From Rhodocyclaceae bacterium (GTDB taxonomy: Bacteria > Pseudomonadota > Gammaproteobacteria > Burkholderiales > Rhodocyclaceae), in the NCBI GenBank assembly GCA_016791105.1, contig JAEUNM010000113.1, forward strand, positions 1 through 41,164: a DNA stretch of 41,164 nucleotides, written 5' to 3'. Under the pieces are notes generated by a model that was given only the letters and a program-made list of their open reading frames with translations, searched no databases and was not told the DNA's origin. A program made the position numbers and the translations under genes. This document shows positions 1 through 6,300 of this stretch, piece after piece (position 1 is the stretch's first letter; each line of letters starts with the position of its first letter).

Positions 1-455
1 CGAATTTCCCTGGCAAATTGATCGCGCTGCGCGCGCAGTTGATAGACATTCCGGGCCAAAGCGAGCAGGTAGCCGGCGCCGATCAGGAATGCAATCGGCA
101 GAGCCAGTTCGGCAGACAGCCAGGGCGCGATGGCGATCGGCAGGCCATGCGCCAAATGAATGGGGCGCAGGCGCGCGGGCCGATCGGCGCGCAACACCGG
201 CTGGCTGTAGCCCCAGAATGCCGGCGCAACGGTAAATAGCAGCATGCGGTAGGGCACTTGAGCGACCCACGGCCGATCCAGATACAAGCAACCCCAATGC
301 GCCCACTGCAGCCCGGCCAGGGCAAAAATCAGCACGATGCCCATGGTTCGCGCGCTGCCCTGGCCATGGTAATGGCTGGCACGAAAGTGGGTGACGCCAA
401 GCAGCACGGCGCTGACGACGGAAAATCCGATCAAAAGTAAGGCAAGGGAAACCAT
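1..455 (-). CDS. Partial integral membrane protein (N-terminal 151 residues)
   Basis: The frame opens with ATG at 455 on the minus strand (MVSLALLLIGFSVVSAVLLG) and stays open past base 1, so only the N-terminus is visible. It shows alternating hydrophobic segments: about residues 2-20, 37-52, 70-85, 105-120 and 122-138. Short arginine-rich links separate them, and a basic stretch (YQLRAQRDQF) follows the last one. That layout recalls membrane-anchored helix-turn-helix regulators with an N-terminal multi-span domain, but the DNA-binding part lies outside the window, so this is a guess. No good ribosome binding site precedes the start. I am confident it is a real membrane protein because the hydrophobic pattern occurs only in this frame. 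I do not assign a function. Confidence 0.6.
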   Translation of the reverse strand, partial: MVSLALLLIGFSVVSAVLLGVTHFRASHYHGQGSARTMGIVLIFALAGLQWAHWGCLYLDRPWVAQVPYRMLLFTVAPAFWGYSQPVLRADRPARLRPIHLAHGLPIAIAPWLSAELALPIAFLIGAGYLLALARNVYQLRAQRDQFAREI

Positions 456-803
456 TGCGGTGGGTGGGCCGGTCGCGTGATTGCGACAGTTGCACGAAAT
501 GCGAAGCTTAGCGGGCGTTTTCGCGCTTGCGGAAGTTCAATGTGTCGCGCGTATTCACGGCGCGGCACCGGTGCGAGGTGAACTGGATTTAGGAAACCAG
601 CCGGCGATCGCCACGATCGCCCGATAGCACGCATACACCGACGCGTGCCCGAGCTTTCGTTTCCTCGATCTTGTAACAAGCTGCCTGTATTTAGTGCACG
701 AGCCTCCTGCATTGCGGAACAGGGTTCACGGCGCTGCGGGCTGTTCGGGATTGGCCTTGAGCGTATAGACTGAAAATATCTACTGTTTCGAGATGGCTCA
801 GAA
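456..803. other. Intergenic region with one hairpin
   Basis: No convincing gene lies in this 348-bp stretch. It contains a perfect 7-bp inverted repeat, GGCGATC (603-609) and GATCGCC (615-621), with no T-run after it. Just before vapB there is an AT-richer stretch (about 751-785) with a short inverted repeat TAGA...TCTA. It could hold the vapBC promoter and operator, since VapB-type antitoxins commonly repress their own promoter, but the match is weak. Confidence 0.4.
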
Positions 804-1034
804 ATGACCTACGCCCGCGTATTCCAGTCCGGCAATAGCCAGGCTGTCCGACTGCCCAAGGAATTTCGACTGAAGTCGGACCGGGTCGAAATTTTTCGGC
901 GCGGCGACGAAATCGTGCTGCGCGAACTGCCGGTCAGCGGCACCGCGGTTTTTGATGCGCTGGCCAGCCTGCCGGCCGACTTCATGGCCGATGGACGGGA
1001 CGATGCGCCGCCGCAAGAGCGGGAAGATCTGTGA
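804..1034 (+). CDS. vapB: VapB-type antitoxin, AbrB/MazE fold
   Basis: This 76-residue protein starts with a SpoVT/AbrB-type DNA-binding domain over about residues 3-42 (VFQSGNSQAVRLPKEF, then RRGDEIVLRE), the signature of VapB/MazE antitoxins. Such proteins bind and neutralise a PIN-domain RNase toxin through their C-terminus and repress their own operon through the N-terminus. Its stop overlaps the start of the toxin gene by 4 bases (GTGA), the usual arrangement for translational coupling. The antitoxin looks complete, whereas the partner toxin is truncated, so the pair is probably no longer an active addiction module. The ribosome binding site is weak. Confidence 0.85.
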   Translation: MTYARVFQSGNSQAVRLPKEFRLKSDRVEIFRRGDEIVLRELPVSGTAVFDALASLPADFMADGRDDAPPQEREDL

Positions 1035-1270
1035 GCCCCGCGCGCTATCTGCTGGACACCAACATTTGCATCCATATAGCCAAATGCGCACCACCCGGCG
1101 TGCGGGAGCGTTTTGCGCAGTGTAGCGCCACCGAACTTGCCATGTCCGTCGTTACCCTGGGAGAACTGCGATATGGCGCCGAAAAAAGCCAGTCGCGCGA
1201 GAGCCAAGCGAAGGCCCGAACGGTGTCCCACGAGGGACTTGAAAGAGAGGGGAAATCGTTGTCCAATTAA
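1031..1270 (+). pseudogene. vapC: VapC PIN-domain toxin, truncated
   Basis: The frame starts at GTG 1031 and gives 79 residues, against about 130 for VapC RNases. The first 58 residues look like a normal PIN domain: YLLDTNICI carries the first acidic residue D9, and VVTLGELRYGAEKS carries E45. After about residue 58 (near base 1205) the sequence stops looking like VapC and becomes low-complexity and charged up to the stop at 1270. The second half of the PIN domain, including the NND-type motif with the remaining acidic metal ligands, is missing, so the nuclease should be dead. The break is followed by a probable group II intron remnant and an integron cassette, which suggests that insertion or deletion of mobile DNA removed the end. 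Confidence 0.8.
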
Positions 1271-1399
1271 GGCTGTGACTGCATCCGACCGGATGAACAT
1301 GGACTTGGAGCGGACAGAAAACGAGGCTCCGGTTTGCGGATTGGGTGTCCAGGGCTGTATTCGGCGCTGGTCTCGCCACTTCGCCGACTCAATCTGCTG

Positions 1400-1473
1400 A
1401 ACCGCCGTGTACACGTGACCCGTCCGCACGGTGGTGTGGGAGGGGGAGCCGCGAGGCTTCTCCCTATCCCGAT
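1400..1473 (+). mobile_element. Group II intron 3'-end remnant (domains V and VI)
   Basis: Two adjacent hairpins match the 3' end of bacterial group II introns. Domain V: ACCGCCGTG (1401-1409) pairs with CACGGTGGT (1427-1435), allowing one G-U pair. Domain VI: GGGA (1438-1441) pairs with TCCC (1467-1470), enclosing an inner stem GAGCC/GGCTT closed by a GCGA tetraloop (1451-1454). An unpaired A at 1466 sits 7-8 bases from the likely 3' end, the expected place for the branch point. No reverse transcriptase or intron 5' end is visible, so this is a 5'-deleted fragment; its left edge lies somewhere between about 1206 and 1400. The likely 3' end falls exactly on the TTAGCCC that begins the next integron cassette, as expected for introns of the attC-targeting class C group. 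Confidence 0.65.
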
Positions 1474-2322
1474 TAGCCCTACGTAACCAAGAGGTGGCCA
1501 TGAACGAGTATGGATTCAATCCAACCTGGTCAGATGAGCAACGCAGGCTCGCCCTCTTAGAGCGGTGCTGGAATCCCCCGACGATTGCAAAGTTGAAGCG
1601 GGCAGGTGTGGGTCCGGGCTGGCGCTGCCTTGAGGTTGGCGCTGGGAATGGGTCGATCGCGCGTTGGCTTCGCGATGCGGTCCGTCCGAATGGGCGGGTT
1701 GTGGCCGTCGACCTTGATACGCGCTTCATTGCGAACGAGCCTAGTATTGAGGCGCGCCAGGCGAATATCCTGACCGACGAGATCGAGCCGGAAGCTTTTG
1801 ACCTTGTCCACTGCCGGGCGCTATTGCACCACTTGCCCGGCAATGAGGTCGCTGCCCTTAAACGCATGACGGCGGCGTTGCGCCCGGGTGGGTTCTTGCT
1901 TGCCGAGGAGCCCTACTCGGGGCCGATGATCGGTTCGCGAACCCCAGCTTGGGCGGCGCTGTGGCAGGCGTTCGTTGCCGCCATGCCTCATGCTGATTAC
2001 ATCTGGCCTCTTAGCATTGGCTCGGCGTTCCGCGCCGCCGGGCTCACGGACATCGAAGTTTCTGGAGCCGCTGACGTCATTCAGGGGGGAACGCCGGAAG
2101 CCGAGTTCCTCCGTTTGACCGTCGAGGCAGTTCGGAATCGCCTTCCGCCCAACGTAAACATCGAGCCCGGTATCCAGCTCCTTCGCGATCCACATTCGTT
2201 TGAACCTGGCTTTGTCGTGTACTGCGCGTTGGGGCGCAAAGCGCAATGATTCGCTGTGACCCGCGGGCTAACAACTCGCTCCAGAGGGACGCTCGCTGCG
2301 CTCGCGCCCCTGAGCTCCGGCG
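1473..2322 (+). mobile_element. Integron gene cassette carrying a methyltransferase
   Basis: The segment has the layout of a mobile gene cassette. It begins with TTAGCCC (1473-1479), the part of a core site left after recombination at G/TTRRRY. It holds one gene starting 27 bases in, with a good ribosome binding site, and ends in an attC site whose R' box GTTAGCC (2322-2328) would be cut after G2322. The next segment begins with the same TTAGCCC. The cassette would be about 850 bp. No integrase gene or attI site is in the window, so this may be a stray cassette cluster or the distal part of a chromosomal integron. Confidence 0.75.
1500..2249 (+). CDS. Class I SAM-dependent methyltransferase (cassette-borne)
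   Basis: This 249-residue protein has the motifs of a class I methyltransferase. Motif I is LEVGAGNGSIARWL (about residues 44-57), the SAM-binding acidic strand is VVAVDLD (about 67-73), then FDLVHCRALLHHL and LRPGGFLLAEEP. The substrate cannot be read from the sequence; the family methylates many small molecules, and cassette genes often have unknown roles. I chose ATG 1500 because GAGG (1491-1494) sits 5 bases upstream. Earlier in-frame codons would reach back into the probable intron remnant. It is the only gene of its cassette and is followed by attC 16 bases after the stop. Lateral acquisition is therefore likely. Confidence 0.85.
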   Translation: MNEYGFNPTWSDEQRRLALLERCWNPPTIAKLKRAGVGPGWRCLEVGAGNGSIARWLRDAVRPNGRVVAVDLDTRFIANEPSIEARQANILTDEIEPEAFDLVHCRALLHHLPGNEVAALKRMTAALRPGGFLLAEEPYSGPMIGSRTPAWAALWQAFVAAMPHADYIWPLSIGSAFRAAGLTDIEVSGAADVIQGGTPEAEFLRLTVEAVRNRLPPNVNIEPGIQLLRDPHSFEPGFVVYCALGRKAQ

Positions 2323-2329
2323 TTAGCCC
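2265..2329 (+). other. attC recombination site
   Basis: The outer boxes GGGCTAAC (2265-2272) and GTTAGCCC (2322-2329) are perfect inverted repeats and fit the R'' (RYYYAAC) and R' (GTTRRRY) consensus. Inside them an imperfect second pair is visible, GCTCCAGAGGGACGC against GCGCCCCTGAGC. It has an unmatched base on one side, the kind of extrahelical base that gives the folded bottom strand its polarity. The 65-bp length is typical of short attC sites. An integron integrase would recombine it between G2322 and T2323. Confidence 0.8.
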
Positions 2330-2344
2330 ACATAGGAGCCGCCG

Positions 2345-2560
2345 ATGTTCGGAGATGGAGAAGGGTTACGAACAGAAGTGAAGTTTGCTGTCGCGGCCGC
2401 ATATGACAAGTTCGCCGCGAAGTGGGAAATTTCAATCGAAAAGCTACGGTGGGTCGATGACTGGTCTTCGTTCTTAAGCCGCTTCACCGTTGCCGAAATC
2501 AACTCGGTAGCCGACTACGGGAATAATAGGGGACGGGGAATAATAGGGGACGGGGAATAA
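2345..2560 (+). pseudogene. Broken second-cassette gene, unknown function
   Basis: Right after the attC site, AGGAG (2334-2338) precedes ATG 2345 at good spacing, as in a normal cassette gene. The first 58 or so residues look like real protein (for example AAAYDKFAAKWEISIEK and WVDDWSSFLSRF), but I recognise no family. From base 2518 the frame runs into a 17-bp tandem repeat that encodes NNRGRGIIGDGE and supplies the stop. No attC is visible downstream, so the cassette appears to have lost its 3' part when repeat DNA was inserted or joined here. Confidence 0.55.
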
Positions 2561-2575
2561 TAGGGGACGTACCAC
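2518..2575 (+). repeat. 17-bp tandem repeat, three copies
   Basis: Three copies of GGGGAATAATAGGGGAC follow each other (about 2518-2534, 2535-2551, 2552-2568), and the last runs into GTACCACG. The motif AGGGGACGTACCACG resembles the ends of REP-associated (RAYT/IS200-like) elements as I remember them. This may be a relic of such an element, but no transposase remains. The repeat interrupts the second-cassette gene. Confidence 0.6.
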
Positions 2576-2702
2576 GAATAGGTTTAACGCCTACGGTGGG
2601 AATGGCTGCGTTGGTGTGTGGCTTGAGGCGATAATAGGGGCATCTAAATCCGCGCACCGACTGAGCGGCGCAGTTTGTTGGGGTTCGCAGGCTCACCCCA
2701 AC

Positions 2703-2758
2703 CTACGCGACTACGCGACTACGCGACTACGCGACTACGCGACTACGCGACTACGCGA
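2703..2758 (+). repeat. 8-bp tandem repeat, seven copies
   Basis: Seven perfect copies of CTACGCGA occupy 56 bp. A partial copy (CCTACG) seems to lie at the left edge and GGCGTAGG follows shortly after on the right. Perfect identity points to recent slippage, so the copy number is likely to differ among strains. Confidence 0.95.
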
Positions 2759-2765
2759 CCAGCGG

Positions 2766-2802
2766 CGTAGGGCGGATAAGCCGCAGGCGCAATCCGCCGT
2801 AT
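2766..2802 (+). repeat. REP-like palindromic repeat, copy 1
   Basis: CGTAGGGCGGAT opens the element and ATCCGCCGTAT closes it, with GGCGGAT (2771-2777) pairing with ATCCGCC (2792-2798). It belongs to a family of intergenic palindromes that, as I recall, is common in beta- and gammaproteobacteria. A second copy lies in reverse orientation at 3273-3307. Confidence 0.7.
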
Positions 2803-2913
2803 GGGGCGGTTGAATCGCCGCGCACGTCTGAATGCGTGCCGGTTCGTCGCGTGGGCAGGAATCGAGGGAGTCGGGGGCAGAGTGCGGTCCTGCGCAAATG
2901 CCCCAAACGATGC

Positions 2914-2936
2914 GGACGGGGCAGTATGCCCCGTCC
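2914..2936. repeat. Perfect 10-bp-arm hairpin, copy 1
   Basis: GGACGGGGCA (2914-2923) and TGCCCCGTCC (2927-2936) are perfect inverted repeats around a GTA loop. The same arms recur at 3121-3143 in the same orientation, with the same CGATGC before and GGC after. There is no T-run, so a simple intrinsic terminator is unlikely. Confidence 0.85.
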
Positions 2937-3120
2937 GGCAATAAAGTCCGAGTTCCACGCGCTATTTGCGCGCGCGCCGGTTCCATCCGTGTTTTGGACT
3001 TTGCGTCCCGAGGTGATTGCCGCCGACGGGGCAAGCACTTTCTATGCCTTTCCCCCGGCCCGAACGTTTCGGAACGCGATGAGCCAAGGGCGATCTGGAG
3101 AGGAATGCGCGAACCGATGC

Positions 3121-3143
3121 GGACGGGGCAACATGCCCCGTCC
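3121..3143. repeat. Perfect 10-bp-arm hairpin, copy 2
   Basis: GGACGGGGCA (3121-3130) and TGCCCCGTCC (3134-3143) flank an ACA loop. Arms and immediate flanks match the copy at 2914-2936; only the loop differs. The two hairpins are direct repeats 207 bp apart. Confidence 0.85.
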
Positions 3144-3272
3144 GGCGCAGGGACTTGGTTGAAGATGGGTTGGCGCGCAGGTCCGGGATATTGCAATAGA
3201 TCCATCACCGGCTAATGGCTGCGGGGTTGGCGTCGCCTGCGGCGTCGGGGGCAGGTGCCGGGTTGGCGTCTC

Positions 3273-3307
3273 CATACGGCGGAATGCGCTGCGCTTTTCC
3301 GCCCTAC
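3273..3307 (-). repeat. REP-like palindromic repeat, copy 2 (inverted)
   Basis: Read on the minus strand this begins CGTAGGGCGGA and ends TTCCGCCGTAT, the same ends as the copy at 2766-2802. The centres differ (CGCAGCGCA here). The two copies face each other and bracket about 470 bp containing both 23-bp hairpins. Confidence 0.65.
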
Positions 3308-3371
3308 GAAATTCCACCCTACGAATTCCGTCGCACGCAACTTGGGTCCGACGTCGGGGCGCGCAAATGTT

Positions 3372-6300
3372 TTACTGCGCGGCTGCGTGGGCGCTGCGCA
3401 GCAGCGCCAGCAGTTGGTCGGCCGACAGGCGGGCGCCGCCGTCGGTGCCGGCGAGCAGGCTGTCGGCCAGTTCGCGTTTGTGGCGGTGCAGTTCGACGAT
3501 TTTTTCTTCTATCGTGTCGGCTGCGACCAGGCGATAGACGGTTACCGGCCGCGTCTGGCCGATGCGGTGGGCGCGGTCGGAGGCCTGGTCTTCCACGGCG
3601 GGGTTCCACCACGGGTCCATGTGGATCACATAGTCGGCGGCGGTCAGGTTGATGCCGGTGCCGCCGGCTTTCAGGCTGATCAGGAACAGGTCGGCGCCGC
3701 CGGCCTGGAAACATTCGACGCGCGCGCGCCGCGCGGCTGCCGGGGTGGTTCCGTCCAGATAGAGGTATTTCACGCCGCGGCCGTCCAGGTGCGCGCGCAG
3801 TATGGCCAGGTGGTCCACGAACTGGCTGAATACCAGGGCCTTGTGGCGGTTTTCCAGTAATTCATCGACCAGTTCGGCAAAAGCGGCCAGTTTGCAGCCG
3901 GTGATGCTGGTGCCAGGTTCGACCAGGTCGGGGTCGCAGCAGGCGCGCCGCAGGCGCATGATTTCGGCCAGGATGCGCAGATTGCGACGCCCGCCGGCGT
4001 CGTCCTGCAGGCGCTCCAGCGCGGCGACGCGCAGGGCTTCATAGAACGCGCGTTCGTCGGCGGACAATTCGATGCGCAACTGGATTTCCGTGCGCGGCGG
4101 CAATTCCGCCAGCACTTCGCTCTTGTTGCGACGCAATACGAAGGGCTGTATGAGCCGCCGCAAATGCGCCCGCGCGGCCGGATCGGCCTGTTTTTCGATG
4201 GGCAGCACAAAGCGTTCGGTAAATTGTTCCAGTGTGCCGAGCAGGCCGGGGTTGATGAATTCGAACAGGCTCCATAGTTCGCCCAGGTGGTTTTCCACCG
4301 GCGTTCCGGTCGTGATGATGCGGAAATTGCCCTGCAGCCGCATGACGGCGCGAGCGCGCCGCGTTTCGCGGTTTTTCACGGCTTGCGCTTCGTCCAGCAC
4401 GATGGTGTGCCAGTGACGCGCGGCGAAGCGCTCGATGTCTATCTGCAGCAGGCCGTAGCTGACCACCACCAGGTCGTTGGCAGCCAGGCCTTCCAGCATG
4501 GCCGCGCGATCGCCCGGCCCGTATAGCCGCAGATTGAGCGATGGCGCGTGGCGCGCGGCTTCGGCCGCCCAGTTCAGACAGACCGAAGTCGGCGCCACCA
4601 CCAGGGCCGGGCCGGCCGCGCCGCGCGCCAGCAGTACTGCCAAAGCCTGTACGGTTTTGCCCAGCCCCATGTCGTCGGCGAGACAGGCGCCGGCGCCCCA
4701 GTGCGCGAGGCGCATGAGCCAGGCATAGCCGGCGCGCTGGTATTCGCGCAATTCGGTGGCGAGCGCGGCTGGAATGAGTACTTCGAGCCGGTCCAGTTCG
4801 CGCAGGCGCGCGGCCTGCTTGTGCCAGGCTGCGTCGGAACTGAGTTTGCCGGCAAGTTCTATCAGTTCGGCGATGGCGGGGCTGGCCAGCGCGTGTACGC
4901 GGGTGCTGTCGGGCCGCAGTTCGGCCACTGCGGCGAGGTTTTCCAGCCGGCGGCGGAATTCGTCGGTAAGCGCCAGAAATTCGTCGTTTCCCAGCGGCAG
5001 GAAGCGCCCCTGCATGGTGCCGGCTCGGGCCAATAGTTCGCTCAGTTCCAGCACGCGCCCGGCGTCCAATTGCAGCGTGCCGCTGAGTCCGAACCAGTCC
5101 GCGTCGTGCCGTACCTGCAGTTTTAGCCCCTGCGCGATTGGGGCTGGGGCCAGGCGGAATTTCACGCCGTGCGGCCAGGCCACCACGACGGATTCGCCCA
5201 AGTCCCGAATTTGCAGCAGTAGTTCCAGGCTGCTGGCGGTGTCGGGGATTTGCCACTCGTCGTGCGACCACTGCGCTTGCTGCAGCACTGGGCAGTCGGT
5301 TTGCAGGGCGCCCAGGGCCGCCAGTTCGGCATCGATGTCGCGCAGCACCTGGGTCGAGGCGCCGGCAATCTCGGCGATTACCACCGCGGCGCCGGCACCC
5401 GGCGCGTAATACGGTCCGCCGTTGCCAAAGGGGCGCACCCGTGCCTGCATGCGCAGGCCGCTGCCATAGGCCAGAAGGTGCAGATGCAGGCGCGGGTCGG
5501 CGGCAAGCTGCGGCATGTTCGCCGACCCGTCCGCCAGGTCCGATTGCACGGTGAGCAGCGGCGCCAGCACGCGCATTGCTTCGAGCACCTTGTGCTGTTC
5601 GGATTCCGGCACCGTCACGCCGTCGCCGATCACGCGCGCGACTGATCGCAATTGCTCGCTGAATTCCACCACCGCCAGCCGTGTCGGGGTTTCCTGTACT
5701 ACCGCCAGCGTGGTCTGCAAGGCGCGTTCGGCCAGGGGCATGGTGAGGCGTATGTTGTCGCCCATGCGTTTGACCAGCAGTTGGGCGTGGGCGGCGACGA
5801 TTTCCACCCGCGTCGTGACATCGTCGCGCAAAAAAACCAGTGGATGGCCGATCATCGCGCGCAGCGCAAGTTGCGTGTCGAGTGCATAGACCGTTGGCTG
5901 GCCGTAGCCGGATTCCTGCACCACCGCGCGCGCGACGGCGCGATCCTGCTCGGTCAGTGCCGCCAGTTGCGGGTCTGCGCCGTGCAGACGCTTGAGCGCA
6001 ACCGGACGGCCTTTGGTCCAGAAGCCGCGCGCGTCCAGCTTCTGTTCGCGCGGCTCTATGTCGATTTGTTCCTGCGCTGGATGGAAATCGATCAGCCACA
6101 CCAGGCGCGTTTCGCGCGTAGGGGCTGCGGGGGGCCGTGGCCGGTTCAGGTCCATCAGCGCGTCCAGTTGCGAACGCCAGCGTTGCTGCGGCTCGAACCA
6201 GCCCACCATGTCGTCGAAGCCGAATTCTTCGCGCCAGGCGCGCGCCTTGTCGGCAAAACTACCGGCGTGCCCGAGGCGGTGCAGCAGTTCGGCCGCTTGT

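Larger units (their letters stand above)
2561..3371. other. Gene-free repeat-rich region
   Basis: I see no credible gene in these 811 bases. The frames that stay open are GC-driven and overlap on both strands. The stretch holds an 8-bp tandem array, two inverted copies of a REP-like palindrome about 470 bp apart, and two copies of a 23-bp hairpin. The 3' end of the helicase gene, on the other strand, meets the right edge; no clear terminator for it is visible. Confidence 0.6.

Noticed and set aside
2582..2690. GTTTAAC fits an attC R'' box and might mark the end of the second cassette
   Set aside because: No matching GTTAAAC (R' box) occurs downstream within attC distance and no inner palindrome is visible.
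2836..3162. Plus- and minus-strand open frames across the repeat region before the helicase gene
   Set aside because: They overlap one another in several frames, span palindromic repeats and have no protein-like pattern or ribosome binding site.
4039..6099. Very long open frame (about 686 codons) in another frame of the helicase region, plus long antisense frames there
   Set aside because: The helicase frame carries all SNF2 motifs. The others are Arg/Ala/Gly-rich products of high GC with no motifs.
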